Shown: piece by piece, positions 19,501 to 28,420 of the stretch
Numbering within the stretch: the stretch's first letter is position 1
Layout: each line of letters begins with the position of its first letter
DNA from: Rhizobiales bacterium TNE-4
GTDB lineage: Bacteria; Pseudomonadota; Alphaproteobacteria; Rhizobiales; Beijerinckiaceae
DNA: 64,000 nt
Assembly (NCBI GenBank): GCA_019083985.1
Contig: JAHRCV010000004.1
Span: 142,758-206,757 of the forward strand
Direction of reading: 5' to 3'
Made by a program: the position numbers and the translations under genes
The notes under the pieces: generated by a model
Seen by the model: only the letters and a program-made list of their open reading frames with translations
Databases searched by the model: none
Told to the model about the DNA's origin: nothing

Positions 19501-21305
19501 ACATTGGTCAGGATTGGCTGACGCACTTCGAGGCGCTTGCGATACGAATTGCCATCGCGATCGAAAATATTCGGACGCGGCCCGATGAAGGACACGAGCG
19601 ACATCACGAGTTCTTCGCGGATCGGATCGATTGGCGGGTTCGTCACCTGCGCAAAATTCTGCTTGAAATAGGTATAAAGCAGCTTCGACTTGTCCGACAT
19701 GGCCGAAATCGGCGTATCGGTGCCCATTGAGCCAGTTGCTTCCTGTCCCGTCGTGGCCATCGGCTCAAGCAGGATCGCGATGTCTTCCTGCGTGTAGCCG
19801 AACGCCTGCTGGCGATCGAGCAGCGACACGTCGGTGCGTGCCGCACGCGGCTCGACCGGGCGCAAATCTTCAAGCACGATCTGCGTGCGGTTCAACCAAT
19901 CCTGATAGGGATGAGCCCGCGAGAGGCTTTCCTTGATTTCCTCGTCCGAGACGATGCGGCCCTGTTCGAGATCGACGAGCAACATCTTGCCCGGCTGCAA
20001 ACGCCACTTCTTGACGATCTTCTCTTCCGGGGTCGGCAGAACGCCCATTTCCGACGCCATAACAACGAGGCCATCATCGGTGACGAAATAGCGGGCCGGA
20101 CGCAGGCCGTTACGATCAAGCGTTGCGCCAATCTGGCGGCCATCTGTGAAGGCCACCGCGGCGGGGCCGTCCCACGGTTCCATCAGCGCTGCATTATATT
20201 CGTAGAATGCGCGACGCTCTTCATCCATCAGCGGATTGCCGGCCCACGCTTCCGGGATAAGCATCATCATGGCGTGCGCGAGCGAATAGCCGCCCTGCAC
20301 GAGGAACTCGAGCGCATTATCGAAGCAAGCCGTGTCCGATTGGCCCTCGTAGGAAATCGGCCAGAGCTTCGAGATTTCGGTGCCGAACAATTCGGAATCG
20401 ACAGACGCCTGGCGCGCCGCCATCCAGTTCACATTGCCGCGCAGCGTGTTGATTTCGCCATTGTGCGCCACCATGCGGTAAGGATGCGCAAGCGACCATG
20501 TCGGGAATGTATTGGTCGAGAAGCGCTGATGCACCAGCGCGACCGCGCTTTCAAACCGCGGGTCGTTGAGATCGGCAAAATAATCGCCGAGCTGGGTGGC
20601 GAGCAGCATGCCCTTATAAACCACCGTGCGATGCGACATGGACACGGGGTAGAAACCCTTCGTGCGCGGATCGTTCATGTCGTAGATCGTGTTCGAGATC
20701 ACCTTGCGCAGAATGAAGAGGCGGCGCTCGAAATCATCGCCCGCAGGGGTCGAAGCCCCACGGCCGATGAACACCTGCACAATGCCGGGCTCTGTTGGCT
20801 TCACGCTTTCGCCGAGACCTGAGCTATCGACCGGCACATCGCGCCAGCCGAGGAAAACCTGACCTTCGGCCGCAATGACCTTCTCGACAATCTCGCGGCA
20901 GAGCGTGTTGCCGTCCTTGTCGCGCGGCAGGAAGAGCATGCCAACCGCATAATCGCCCGGCTGCGGCAGAGTGAAACCGATGCGCTTAGCTTCATCGGCA
21001 AAGAAATTGTGCGGGATCTGCACAAGCATGCCGCAGCCATCGCCTGCCTTCGGATCAGCGCCGACCGCGCCGCGATGGTCGAGGTTGAGCAGGATCTGCA
21101 GTCCCATCTCGACAATGGCGTGCGACTTGCGGTTCTTCATGTCGGCGACAAAGCCAACACCGCAGGAGTCCTTTTCCAAAGCCGGATCATAGAGGCCTTG
21201 CGCCTCAGGAAGGGCCGGGTCCTTCAGGACGAGCGGCTTTTTCGCGCTGGCGTCCGCCTGCACGGCGTTCAAACCAACCTCAATTCCGTCATTCGCGCTC
21301 GTCAT
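16578..21305 (-). CDS. gltB: Glutamate synthase (NADPH) large subunit
   Basis: Alpha subunit of GOGAT, converting glutamine and 2-oxoglutarate to two glutamates. The 1575 residues match the full-length bacterial form. A propeptide precedes the class II amidotransferase nucleophile Cys48 ([14 protein letters not shown]). Then come the central domain, the FMN-binding domain with [13 protein letters not shown] and [15 protein letters not shown], the 3Fe-4S cysteine cluster ([17 protein letters not shown]), and the C-terminal GXGXG beta-helix domain. Long open frames on the opposite strand within this gene are codon-bias shadows. Confidence 0.98.
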   Translation of the reverse strand: MTSANDGIEVGLNAVQADASAKKPLVLKDPALPEAQGLYDPALEKDSCGVGFVADMKNRKSHAIVEMGLQILLNLDHRGAVGADPKAGDGCGMLVQIPHNFFADEAKRIGFTLPQPGDYAVGMLFLPRDKDGNTLCREIVEKVIAAEGQVFLGWRDVPVDSSGLGESVKPTEPGIVQVFIGRGASTPAGDDFERRLFILRKVISNTIYDMNDPRTKGFYPVSMSHRTVVYKGMLLATQLGDYFADLNDPRFESAVALVHQRFSTNTFPTWSLAHPYRMVAHNGEINTLRGNVNWMAARQASVDSELFGTEISKLWPISYEGQSDTACFDNALEFLVQGGYSLAHAMMMLIPEAWAGNPLMDEERRAFYEYNAALMEPWDGPAAVAFTDGRQIGATLDRNGLRPARYFVTDDGLVVMASEMGVLPTPEEKIVKKWRLQPGKMLLVDLEQGRIVSDEEIKESLSRAHPYQDWLNRTQIVLEDLRPVEPRAARTDVSLLDRQQAFGYTQEDIAILLEPMATTGQEATGSMGTDTPISAMSDKSKLLYTYFKQNFAQVTNPPIDPIREELVMSLVSFIGPRPNIFDRDGNSYRKRLEVRQPILTNVDLEKIRCIGHFEDSFDTKTLDITYPAEQGEAGMKDALERLCERAEAAVKGRYNIIVLSDRMVGSDRIPIPALLATAAVHHHLIRKGLRTSVGLVVETGEAREVHHFCCLAGYGAEAINPYLAFETLAAMAKDFPESIDAYEAQKRFIKSVGKGILKVMSKMGISTYQSYCGAQIFDAVGLADDFVAKYFAGTHSRIGGVGLAEIAHETVTRHSDAFGNSPVYRSALDVGGEYAYRIRGEAHAWSPESVSLLQHAVRGNAQDKYREYAKLLNEQNERLLTVRGLFRIKSAEEDGRKPVPLAEVEPASEIVKRFATGAMSFGSISREAHTTLAIAMNRIGGKSNTGEGGEEADRFKPMKNGDSMRSAIKQVASGRFGVTTEYLVNSDMMQIKMAQGAKPGEGGQLPGHKVDAVIAKVRHSTPGVGLISPPPHHDIYSIEDLAQLIYDLKNVNPTAQVSVKLVSEIGVGTVAAGVSKARADHVTISGFEGGTGASPLTSIKHAGSPWEIGLAETHQTLVLNGLRSRIAVQVDGGLRTGRDVIIGALLGADEFGFATAPLIAAGCVMMRKCHLNTCPVGIATQDPVLRKRFVGQPEHVINFFFFVAEEVREEMARLGYRTMDEMIGQMQMLDRDKVVGHWKAQGLDFSKLFHKPKAGQKTDIFHSMVQDHNLDSVLDRTLIEKAKPAIETGKPVQIESGIKSLNRTTGAMLSGEVAKRYGHKGLPDDTIHVKLKGTAGQSFGAWVAHGVTLELEGEANDYVGKGLSGGRLIVYPPKEATKIVPEESIIVGNTVLYGAILGECYFRGVAGERFAVRNSGAIAVVEGTGDHGCEYMTGGVVAVIGKTGRNFAAGMSGGIAYVLDEEGDFDQRCNLAMVELEPVIVEEDANEKLNHQTGDLIAHGRVEIMRDLTRNDAARLRMLITNHLKYTGSARARQILDNWGHYLPKFRKVMPVEYRRALEELMTENEKRPVAVAGA

Positions 21306-21838
21306 GGTCTCGCTCCGGTTTGTCAGCCCGGGATCAACCGGGCGTCATCCTGAATGCACGAACGGGGCCAGAAGGATCGAGAAACGGACGCGCCCCGCGT
21401 TGCGCCCGCCTTCGCTGCGGGCGTCTCCGGGAACCGGGCCGCCCGTCAGTCTCGCGGTTTACGGGCGGCGCGCACGGCAAAGCGCGAGGCCCGTGCCCCG
21501 GTCGTTTTGCGCGTTTTCGACGTCTCGCCCACCATATCCGCGATCCATTGCGGCGAGCTGGAAGGCTCGCCCGATTGGGACAGTAACCCTGTCCTATCTG
21601 CCGCGACCATGGCAGATTTCTTTTTTCCGCACAAGCGGGGTTTTCAGAGAATCTTCAGATTCTCTTGGCCGAAATTACCCAAACCGGCAGTTTCGGGTAA
21701 TAAATGGAAAGTCTGGCGACTCCAGACGTCCATTCCATTGCGCATAGCTTCTCGACAGCCAGCTGGGTTGGCGGCGCTGGGGCTTTCATGCCATGGATTT
21801 GCCCCCGCCGGTGACGGCGGCCGAGCAGGGTTTTAGGC
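21306..21838. other. Intergenic region with stem-loops upstream of gltB and ltaE
   Basis: 533 bases without a convincing gene; several short open frames cross it but lack conserved features or ribosome-binding sites. It must hold the divergent promoters of gltB and the threonine aldolase gene. Two inverted repeats are clear: AGAGAATC-TTCA-GATTCTCT at 21646-21665 (perfect 8-bp stem, no U-tract) and ATTACCC / GGGTAAT at 21674-21701. They could be operator or leader structure; function unknown. Confidence 0.5.
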
Positions 21839-22915
21839 ATGATCAATCTCGCAAGCGACAATGTGGTGGGGGCTAGCCGCCCCGTTCTGGAGGCGCTCCT
21901 CGCCGCCAATGATGGGGTCGCAGCGCCCTACGGCACCGATCCATTCACGGCCAAGGCGACGGCACTCCTCTCCGAAGTGTTCGAGCGCGAGGTGCAGAAT
22001 TTCATGGTCGCGACCGGCACGGGGGCCAATGCGCTCGCCCTTGCTGCGCTGACGCCGCCATGGGGCGCCGTGTTCTGCCATGCCGAAAGCCATGTGATGG
22101 ATGACGAATGCGGCGCGCCGGAAATGTTTACCGACGGTGCGAAGATCGTCGGTGTGCCCGGCCTCAATGGCAAGATGACGATTGATGCGCTCGAAGAGCA
22201 GCTTGCACGGTTCGGCAAGGGCGTCGTCAAATCGGTGCAGCCATCGGCGCTTTCGATCTCACAGGTGACGGAAGCGGGCACGGTTTACTCGCTCGACGAA
22301 ATCCGTGCTTTCACAGCGCTCGCCAAGAAGCATGGATTGAAGACGCATCTCGATGGGGCGCGCTTCGCAAATGCTATGCTGTCGCTGGGCTGCAGCGCCG
22401 CTGAAATGACATGGAAAGCGGGCATCGATGTCGTCACATTCGGCGCATCGAAGAATGGCTGCCTTGCTTGCGAAGCTGTGATCTTTTTCGATCCGGCCTT
22501 GGCTGAAAATTTTCAATATCGGCGCAAGCGCGGCGGGCACACGCTGTCCAAAGGACGCCTGCTTGGTGCGCAAATGATCGGCTATCTGGAAAATGATCAT
22601 TGGATCAAGAATGCCACGCACGCCAATGCGATGGCACAGAAGCTGGCGAATGGCCTAAAGCAAATTGCGGGGGCACGCCTGCCGTGGTCGGTCGATGCCA
22701 ATGAGGTTTTCGTCGTCATTCCGCAGGCCGCCCAAAAAGCATTGGATGAAGGCGAAATTCGCGCAGCGCCCTGGTCAAGCAATTGCGTGCCAGACGGCTT
22801 CAAGATTGGCGCTGACGAGGCGTTTCTGCGGTTCGTGACGAGCTTTGCCACCAAGGCCGATGAGATCGACATGGTGCTTGCGACCTTGTCAGGTCGGCGC
22901 GCAGCCGCGGAATAA
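21839..22915 (+). CDS. ltaE: Low-specificity L-threonine aldolase (PLP, beta-eliminating lyase family)
   Basis: Cleaves L-threonine or L-allo-threonine to glycine and acetaldehyde, and may act on other beta-hydroxy amino acids. It has 358 residues with the fold-type I PLP enzyme pattern: TGTGANALAL near the cofactor phosphate site, the cofactor aspartate in HLDGARF (Asp172) and the Schiff-base lysine in FGASKNGC (Lys205). A single gene closed by a terminator at 22938-22966. The assignment to family is firm; the exact stereospecificity is not readable. Confidence 0.88.
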   Translation: MINLASDNVVGASRPVLEALLAANDGVAAPYGTDPFTAKATALLSEVFEREVQNFMVATGTGANALALAALTPPWGAVFCHAESHVMDDECGAPEMFTDGAKIVGVPGLNGKMTIDALEEQLARFGKGVVKSVQPSALSISQVTEAGTVYSLDEIRAFTALAKKHGLKTHLDGARFANAMLSLGCSAAEMTWKAGIDVVTFGASKNGCLACEAVIFFDPALAENFQYRRKRGGHTLSKGRLLGAQMIGYLENDHWIKNATHANAMAQKLANGLKQIAGARLPWSVDANEVFVVIPQAAQKALDEGEIRAAPWSSNCVPDGFKIGADEAFLRFVTSFATKADEIDMVLATLSGRRAAAE

Positions 22916-22937
22916 ACGCCACAGCCTTTCACAAACC

Positions 22938-22966
22938 AAAAAGGCGCTCCTTGCGGAGCGCCTTTT
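22938..22966. terminator. Bidirectional terminator between ltaE and hsp20
   Basis: AAAAA, then an 8-bp stem GGCGCTCC / GGAGCGCC with a TTGC loop, then TTTT. It lies between two convergent genes and can serve both. Confidence 0.85.
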
Positions 22967-23001
22967 CATTTGGAGGTCAATCCAGAATTGTCAGGCCAGA
23001 C

Positions 23002-23472
23002 TTAAGCAGCGGCTTTCTGTTCGGCCGTCGTGTCAATCGTCTTGCCTGCGGACGTCGTGATCGGAACGACGCGCGGCTTCTTTGCTTCCGGAATTTCGCG
23101 ATGCAGCTCGATATGGAGCAAACCGTTTTCCAAACGTGCACCATTCACGAGAACGTGATCGGCCAGCTGGAAGCGACGCTCGAACGCGCGTGCGGCAATG
23201 CCCTGATAGAGATATTCCGGCTTATCAGCGGCTTCTTCGCCCTTCTTTTCACCACGAACGATAAGTGAGTTTTCTTTCGACTCGATCGAAAGGTCCTGAT
23301 CGGTGAAACCGGCGACCGCAATCGAAATGCGATAATCGTTCTCGTTCAGGCGCTCAATATTATAGGGCGGGTAGCTGTTCTGCTGCGGATCGGCAAGCTG
23401 ATCGACCATCTTGAAAAGACGATCAAAACCAACCGTGTTGCGATAGAGCGGCGAGAGATCAAAAGTGCGCAT
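23002..23472 (-). CDS. Small heat-shock protein Hsp20 (IbpA-like)
   Basis: ATP-independent chaperone that holds unfolding proteins, cytoplasmic, 156 residues. The alpha-crystallin domain spans about residues 36-130 (NDYRISIAVAGFTDQDLSIE; a variant of the IxI-type C-terminus at PRVVPI). The start at 23472 is set by a strong AAGGAGG six bases upstream and by the family N-terminus MRTFDLSPLYRNTVGFDRLF. The frame is open further upstream but that stretch is the leader region. The leader has a ROSE-like fold around the Shine-Dalgarno (see 23473-23553), which points to heat control of translation. Confidence 0.95.
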   Translation of the reverse strand: MRTFDLSPLYRNTVGFDRLFKMVDQLADPQQNSYPPYNIERLNENDYRISIAVAGFTDQDLSIESKENSLIVRGEKKGEEAADKPEYLYQGIAARAFERRFQLADHVLVNGARLENGLLHIELHREIPEAKKPRVVPITTSAGKTIDTTAEQKAAA

Positions 23473-23553
23473 GGCATATCCTCCTTTGAAGCGACATGCG
23501 GGCAGCCCGCCTTCATGGCCGGGCCATCCTTGCACCGCCATCATGGCCGGTGC
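23473..23553 (-). promoter_or_regulatory. Candidate ROSE-type RNA thermometer in hsp20 leader
   Basis: On the minus strand, UCGCU (complement of 23490-23494) lies 5' of the Shine-Dalgarno AAGGAGGA. It can pair with AGGA leaving one G bulged, which is the hallmark of ROSE elements (U-Y-G-C-U facing the SD). An outer GCAU/AUGC stem closes the hairpin just before the AUG. Upstream there is a further strong inverted repeat around 23530-23553. ROSE elements are known from rhizobial small heat-shock genes; the assignment here is by motif only. Confidence 0.55.
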
Positions 23554-23562
23554 ATCGTCGAG

Positions 23563-24570
23563 ATGGGTGTGGGGCAAAAAGGATTCAAGAGGGTGCCGCA
23601 GGAACGTTTGGCGCAATTGTTCGGGACCGATTTTAACCCCGAACCGGCCGGGGCCGTTTGGGCCCCTCTGACGGCGGCCGATGGCGTTCAACTGAGGGGG
23701 GCGTTTTGGCCCGCCGCGGGACCACCCCGCGGGACCTTGGTGGTGCTGCAGGGGCGTAGCGAAACGATCGAAAAATATTTCGAGACGATCGGTGAATGGC
23801 GCGCGCGCGGCTTCGCCGTTTTCGCGTTTGATTGGCGCGGCCAAGGCGGATCCGCCCGGCTATTACGCGACCCGCGCAAAGGCCATGTCGTGCGGTTTTC
23901 AGATTATCAAGTGGACCTCGACGCAGCGATAGATTGGCTCGTTACTCAGGGTGCACCCGGGCCTTTTTTTGGTTTTGGTCATTCCATGGGTGGCGCCATT
24001 TTGATCGAGGCTTTGCTGCGACGACCCGATCTGTTTGAGCGCGCCGTGACGACCGCGCCCATGCTCGATGTTGCGCTCATTCGGAATACAAAAGCCGCTG
24101 GGCGGCTTGCTGCCGTGCTGACCCATCTCGGATTGGGACGCCACTTTATTCCAGGCGGCGGGCCGTCGCCTGTGCTGTTCAAACCGTTCGACGATAACAT
24201 TCTGACGCGGGACGCGGCGCGACACCGGCGCTCACGCCGCATTCTGGAAGCGACACCGCAGCTCGCGCTCGGCGATCCGACGATTTCTTGGGTGGCGACG
24301 AGTTTCAGCGCGATGGCACGTCTCAGAACGATGGCGGAGCGTATCCATACACCTTTACTCGGCGTTGCGAGCGCGCAGGATCGGGTGACATCGACGCCTG
24401 CCGCACAAGCCTTTTTCGATGCCCTGCCCCATGGCGAATTTCTCGTGCTCGCAGATTGCGAACATGAAATTCTCATTGAGACCGATGCGACGCGCGCCTG
24501 GTTCTGGCGCGCCTTCGATGCATTTATGGCAGAACCGGCGCTTACGCCTTGGCCAGCGTCTCAAGAATAA
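23563..24570 (+). CDS. Alpha/beta hydrolase (lysophospholipase/monoacylglycerol lipase-like)
   Basis: Predicted serine hydrolase of the PldB/monoacylglycerol-lipase branch, about 335 residues. Nucleophile elbow GHSMGG (Ser141), oxyanion region VLQGRSETIEKY, acid in SAQDRVTST and histidine in DCEHEILIE complete a catalytic triad. The start is uncertain: ATG 23563 is used because it avoids the hsp20 leader, but no strong Shine-Dalgarno is visible; ATG 23515 is the alternative. The 3' end overlaps the convergent hisN gene by 29 bases. The substrate is probably a lysophospholipid or acylglycerol. Confidence 0.82.
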   Translation: MGVGQKGFKRVPQERLAQLFGTDFNPEPAGAVWAPLTAADGVQLRGAFWPAAGPPRGTLVVLQGRSETIEKYFETIGEWRARGFAVFAFDWRGQGGSARLLRDPRKGHVVRFSDYQVDLDAAIDWLVTQGAPGPFFGFGHSMGGAILIEALLRRPDLFERAVTTAPMLDVALIRNTKAAGRLAAVLTHLGLGRHFIPGGGPSPVLFKPFDDNILTRDAARHRRSRRILEATPQLALGDPTISWVATSFSAMARLRTMAERIHTPLLGVASAQDRVTSTPAAQAFFDALPHGEFLVLADCEHEILIETDATRAWFWRAFDAFMAEPALTPWPASQE

Positions 24571-25330
24571 TGTCGTGCAAACGCTTGTCGCCTGAGGCCA
24601 CGATCGCACCGCCTTGTGCGGCTGGACCACCATCCCATGTGGTGATCACGCCGCCAGCGCCTTCGACGATCGGCACCAGCGCGACGATATCGTGCGGTTT
24701 CAGACCCGCTTCGACAACAGCGTCGATATGGCCTGCTGCAAGCACGCAATAGGCGTAGCAATCGCAGCCATAACGGGCGAGACGAACTTCACGCTCCACC
24801 GCTTCATATTTCCCGCGCAGATCACTGGGGATCAGTTGCGGCGAGGTCGTCATGATCGTCGCTTCAGCGAGGCTCGTGCAGGGACGGGTTGAGAGCGCAC
24901 GTTCGCCGGAGAGGCCGCGCCAGCGCGCTTGCCCCCCATCACCCCAGAAGCGCTCGCGGGTGAAAGGCTGGTTCATCATGCCCAGGACGGGACGGCCGTT
25001 CTGCAAGAGGCCAATCAGCGTGCCCCAGACCGGCAGGCCCGAGATGAAAGCCTTGGTGCCATCGATGGGATCAAGCACCCAGCAGAATTCGGCATCATCG
25101 TTCTCAGCGCCATATTCCTCGCCGACGACGCCATGGGCCGGAAATTGCCGTTTGATGAGCTGCCGCATAGCCGCTTCGCTGGCTCGGTCCGCCTCCGTGA
25201 CAGGATCGAAGACGCCGCCGCGTGACTTGTCATTGGCGGCGATGGCGGTACGGAAGAAGGGCATGATCGCTGCGCCGGATACGTCGGCCAACTGGTCAAG
25301 AAAGGCATTGAGATCGACGGGAGCGGTCAT
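24542..25330 (-). CDS. hisN: Histidinol-phosphatase, inositol-monophosphatase family (HisN-like)
   Basis: Mg2+-dependent phosphatase of the IMPase superfamily, 262 residues. Metal-ligand motifs GEEYG (Glu71) and WVLDPIDGTKAF (Asp87, Asp90) are intact, and the C-terminal motif has HDIVALVPIVEGAGG. The sequence is of the type that acts as histidinol-phosphatase in alphaproteobacteria lacking the HAD-type enzyme; acting on inositol phosphates (SuhB) is the alternative. Its upstream region contains the divergent sRNA candidate at 25485-25570. Confidence 0.82.
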   Translation of the reverse strand: MTAPVDLNAFLDQLADVSGAAIMPFFRTAIAANDKSRGGVFDPVTEADRASEAAMRQLIKRQFPAHGVVGEEYGAENDDAEFCWVLDPIDGTKAFISGLPVWGTLIGLLQNGRPVLGMMNQPFTRERFWGDGGQARWRGLSGERALSTRPCTSLAEATIMTTSPQLIPSDLRGKYEAVEREVRLARYGCDCYAYCVLAAGHIDAVVEAGLKPHDIVALVPIVEGAGGVITTWDGGPAAQGGAIVASGDKRLHDIILETLAKA

Positions 25331-25449
25331 CGGCTGGGTTCCGGCGGCGTTTGAGCGGCTCTAGCCCTCGACAGTGACCTTGGCAATGGGCCTTGCGGCA
25401 GGCGCATAATGGCAATGCAGCTTTGCCGTGAAAAATACGTCAGCAACAC

Positions 25450-25478
25450 TTGCCTTTTGTGCAGTGCGGTGCAATATT
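25450..25478 (+). promoter_or_regulatory. Sigma-70-type promoter of the sRNA
   Basis: TTGCCT at 25450-25455 and AATATT at 25473-25478, with an exact 17-base spacer. Predicted start near 25485. Confidence 0.55.
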
Positions 25479-25484
25479 GTGCAT

Positions 25485-25570
25485 GTGCGGTGACGCGCTG
25501 CGTTGCCACACAGCCCTCCTTGGGCGTTTCCTCCCTAGACTTGGGCCGCCGCAAGGCGGCTCTTTTTTTT
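25485..25570 (+). ncRNA. Candidate suhB/alpha-r14-family trans-acting sRNA
   Basis: About 86 nt from a predicted start near 25485 to a strong intrinsic terminator GCCGCC-GCAA-GGCGGC-TCTTTTTTTT ending at 25570. No protein is encoded upstream on this strand to use that terminator. The body has a hairpin GCCC-TCCTT-GGGC at 25512-25524 and then the linear stretch TTTCCTCCCT, so two CU-rich anti-Shine-Dalgarno segments are exposed. This matches the layout of the suhB (alpha-r14) sRNA family of alphaproteobacteria, which carries CCUCC motifs and binds ribosome-binding sites of transporter mRNAs. The family name comes from proximity to an inositol-monophosphatase gene, as here. Assignment is from memory of the motif. 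Confidence 0.6.
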
Positions 25571-25599
25571 GCCTGAGTGTAAGCGCTTGAAATAGCGGC

Positions 25600-26499
25600 T
25601 TATTCCGCTGCGAGACGGGTCTCGCCATAGCCGATGGCGGCGATGAGGCTCGCGATCATTCCGTTCAAATCAGCCTTGAGGGCGGCGAAGCCATCGCTCT
25701 TGGTCAGCGACCGCTCATCCATATAGAGGCCGCGATTGACCTCGATTTGGATGGCGTGAACCGATTGAGCCGGGTTGCCATAATGCTCGGTGATGAAGCC
25801 TCCGGCATAGGGGCGGTTGCGCCCCACGCGGTAACCGCGGCTCCGCAAGGCTTCCTCAATCTGCTCGACGAAGAAGGGGGCGGCGCTTGTGCCAAACCGG
25901 TCGCCTAGCACGATATCAGCCCGCTGGCCCTCTTCGCGATGGGCTCCGGTCGACGGCATGGAATGACAATCGATGAGGATAGCCAAGCCGAACCGGCGGT
26001 GCTGATCCTGCAGCAACTGACGCAAAGCCCGGTGGTAGGGCTTATAGAGCCCATCGATCCGCGCAAGCGCCTCTGAAACCGGCAATTTGCGGGCGTAGAT
26101 TTCCTGCTGATCGCCGACAATGCGGGCGATCGTCCCAAGTCCACCGGCCACCCGCATCGAACGCGCATTGATGAAGGAGGGGAGGCGCCCATCGAACATG
26201 CGCGGGTCGAGTTCATAGGGCTCGCGGTTCACATCAAGAAACGCACGCGGGAAATGGGCGCGTAACAAAGGCGCGCCAAAGTCTGTGGCGGCGCCGAACA
26301 AGGCGTCGACGAAGCAATCTTCCGATTTGCGCAACGTCATGGGATCGAGACGTGAGGCCGCCAGAAAGGTAGGTGGATAGACCGCACCGGAATGAGGCGA
26401 ATTGAATACGAGCGGCACCGTGACCACGGATGGCGTCAGTACCTCAAACGCCGGCAGCGCTTTGTCCGCACCGGGGCCATCATCGCCAACCTGAAACAC
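25600..26499 (-). CDS. N-formylglutamate amidohydrolase family protein
   Basis: Predicted zinc hydrolase releasing formate from N-formyl-L-glutamate or a related N-acyl amino acid, 299 residues. Family motifs are VFNSPHSGAVYPP near residue 31, HFPRAFLDVNREPYELDPRM and the zinc-site region AILIDCHSMPS. GTG 26499 is the likely start, preceded by AGGAGA at good spacing. No histidine-utilisation genes lie beside it, so a role in Hut is not supported; the gene simply precedes cpdR, divergently. Confidence 0.88.
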   Translation of the reverse strand: MFQVGDDGPGADKALPAFEVLTPSVVTVPLVFNSPHSGAVYPPTFLAASRLDPMTLRKSEDCFVDALFGAATDFGAPLLRAHFPRAFLDVNREPYELDPRMFDGRLPSFINARSMRVAGGLGTIARIVGDQQEIYARKLPVSEALARIDGLYKPYHRALRQLLQDQHRRFGLAILIDCHSMPSTGAHREEGQRADIVLGDRFGTSAAPFFVEQIEEALRSRGYRVGRNRPYAGGFITEHYGNPAQSVHAIQIEVNRGLYMDERSLTKSDGFAALKADLNGMIASLIAAIGYGETRLAAE

Positions 26500-26717
26500 C
26501 GACTATTCTCCTGCCCGATGGGACCAGTATGGCCCTGAATCGGCCTCTGCGTCCATGATCGACACCGCACGGTCGACCCGCCTTTGGTCACGTGTTCTGC
26601 ACCTTTCGGGCCAACCTTGGGATCGCGACTTCTTAACCAATGTGGCCGGAAATTGGCCTTTATTCACCTGTTGTTTACCCGTGTCGCGCTTGATGGGGCC
26701 AAGACGGGGTTGAGCAT

Positions 26718-27101
26718 ATGATTTCCGAAGACGGTTCCCTCCAGCGTATCCTTCTGGCTGAAGACGACAATGACATGCGGCGCTTCCTGGTGAAGGCGCT
26801 CGAAAATGCGGGCTTTGAGGTCGCATCCTACGATAATGGGCTCTCAGCCTATAACCGGCTGCGCGAAGAACCGTTCGAGTTGCTGCTGACCGATATCGTC
26901 ATGCCTGAGATGGACGGGATCGAACTCGCCCGTCGTGCCACCGAACTCGACCCCGATATCAAGGTGATGTTCATCACGGGCTTTGCGGCCGTGGCGCTCA
27001 ACCCGGATTCGCAGGCACCCAAGGATGCCAAGATCCTGTCCAAGCCCTTCCACCTGCGCGATCTCGTCTCAGAAGTGCAGAAAATGCTGATCGCGGCCTA
27101 A
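26718..27101 (+). CDS. cpdR: Single-domain response regulator CpdR
   Basis: Phosphorylation-controlled adaptor that primes the ClpXP protease during the alphaproteobacterial cell cycle, 127 residues. It is a receiver domain only: acidic pocket LLAEDDNDM, phosphoacceptor Asp59 in LLLTDIVMPEMDG, Thr87 and Lys109 in ILSKPFHLRDLV. It ends in Ala-Ala (MLIAA), as Caulobacter CpdR does, where the last two alanines matter for its own degradation. The FHLRDLV tail separates it from ordinary CheY-like proteins. It stands alone between the amidohydrolase and tRNA-Val. Confidence 0.9.
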   Translation: MISEDGSLQRILLAEDDNDMRRFLVKALENAGFEVASYDNGLSAYNRLREEPFELLLTDIVMPEMDGIELARRATELDPDIKVMFITGFAAVALNPDSQAPKDAKILSKPFHLRDLVSEVQKMLIAA

Positions 27102-27185
27102 GACGCGACAGTTTTGAAGCGCTTGCCAGACGCTTGGCGAGCGGCTAAAGAACCGGCCATCCCGAACCGCACTGGTTCAACAGGC

Positions 27186-27260
<75 letters not shown>

Positions 27261-27440
27261 TTTCTCAGCCAAGTTAAGCTGTTGAACACGCAGACGATTG
27301 TTGCTCCAAGCAACGCTTTTCGCGTGCTCATAACCGTCAGATTCTGCGCTGCCGCAAACGGTTGCCCATTTTGCAGAGTTTTTGCAGAGTTCCCGCTTGG
27401 CAAGGTTCCGTCCCGTTTTTGTATAAAAGGCAGAAGAACA

Positions 27441-27938
27441 ATGCGATTAATGCAGCCCGTCATTTCGCTCGTATTCTTGGTAGCAATGACGAATGCCATG
27501 AATGCTCAGCAGTTTTCGTATGAGGAAGCCAACCAAGGTTTCAAAACGCCGTCGGGAAATATCGTCTGCTTGTCGGCCGTTACAATGCAGAACGGAAAAG
27601 AGGACAGTCCCAGCATTGATTGCCGTATCACCAAAGTTGATCAGTGGTTAGTTCGCGAAGCCAGTTGCCCATCAGCGAAGTGGGACAAGTTCAATGCATT
27701 TTCTATTGAGCACAAAGCACTAAAAGCACGGTTGAGCTGCAACGAAAGCGACTACAATCAAATGGTTTTAGAACAGAAGCAGTTTGGGCTATTCAAGAAC
27801 GGTTTGCGTGTGTTGGGTTATGGGGAGACATGGAGTCTTGGTTCAATCAGCTGCTCGTCAGATATGAATGGGCTCACATGCCGAAACAAAGAAGGTCACG
27901 GCTTTTTCCTTTCCCGAAAAAGCCAAGCTGTGTTCTAA
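27441..27938 (+). CDS. Secreted cysteine-rich protein, DUF6636-like
   Basis: 165 residues with a signal peptide at 1-22 (MRLMQPVISLVFLVAMTNAM). The mature part carries FKTPSGNIVCLSA near the start and GYGETWSLGSISCSSDMNG followed by LTCRNKEGHGFFLSR at the end, with several paired cysteines. This is the pattern of DUF6636 proteins, whose function is unknown. ATG 27441 is chosen because a purine-rich AAGGCAGAAG precedes it and it starts the signal peptide; the open frame extends to 27282 without support. It is the first gene after tRNA-Val. Confidence 0.72.
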   Translation: MRLMQPVISLVFLVAMTNAMNAQQFSYEEANQGFKTPSGNIVCLSAVTMQNGKEDSPSIDCRITKVDQWLVREASCPSAKWDKFNAFSIEHKALKARLSCNESDYNQMVLEQKQFGLFKNGLRVLGYGETWSLGSISCSSDMNGLTCRNKEGHGFFLSRKSQAVF

Positions 27939-28107
27939 GGCTTTCGTCAGCAGAGATGGGGGGCAAGGCAAAAGCAGCTCAATAGAAGAGGTTGAGGGGC
28001 TTTATCTCAAGCCTCAAGCCGACAGCCGCCATCTCCAAGCCCATTGACGCCTATCTTTTTTCGTTGCGGGGTGTGAACGTATAGCGCGTTTAGTGTACCC
28101 GCTTGAA

Positions 28108-28356
28108 ATGAAAATACCTCTTATGAGCCTCTCAGATGCTGACATAAGCGAGATCATTGCTCTTGCCTGGGCAGATGACATCTCCTTCGACGAAATCAAA
28201 CGCAAGCACGGCCTTACTGAAAAAGACGTCATTCTCCTGATGCGCGGCCATCTCAAGCGATCAAGCTTCAAACTTTGGCGTGAACGTGTTTCGGGACGGA
28301 CAACGAAGCATCTAAAGCTGTTGCGCGCCAAACAGCGTCCGTTTGTGGATTTTTAA
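28108..28356 (+). CDS. Small DUF2805/TIGR03643-family protein
   Basis: 82 residues, acidic N-terminal half and basic C-terminus. The sequence (LSDADISEIIALAWADDISF, then DEIKRKHGLTEKDVILLMR and SSFKLWRERVSGRTTKHLKL) is that of the TIGR03643/DUF2805 family, a helix-turn-helix-like small protein of unknown role. The start is uncertain: ATG 28108, ATG 28123 and GTG 28093 are all possible and none has a clear ribosome-binding site. Confidence 0.7.
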   Translation: MKIPLMSLSDADISEIIALAWADDISFDEIKRKHGLTEKDVILLMRGHLKRSSFKLWRERVSGRTTKHLKLLRAKQRPFVDF

Positions 28357-28420
28357 TCTGCTGGAGCGTGTACCCCCAGCCTGTCAAAAGGTTGGAGGCA
28401 CTCAACTTTATAGAGAGCGT

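Noticed and set aside
21304..21836. Several 60-160 codon frames between gltB and ltaE
   Set aside because: Arg/Ala-rich, overlapping each other in different frames, no start signals; treated as intergenic.
25327..25628. Small minus-strand frames upstream of hisN
   Set aside because: They overlap the terminator-bearing sRNA candidate and have low-complexity, unconserved sequence.
26640..26680. TTAACC before cpdR as a CtrA site
   Set aside because: Only a half-site is visible; no second TTAA at the right distance.
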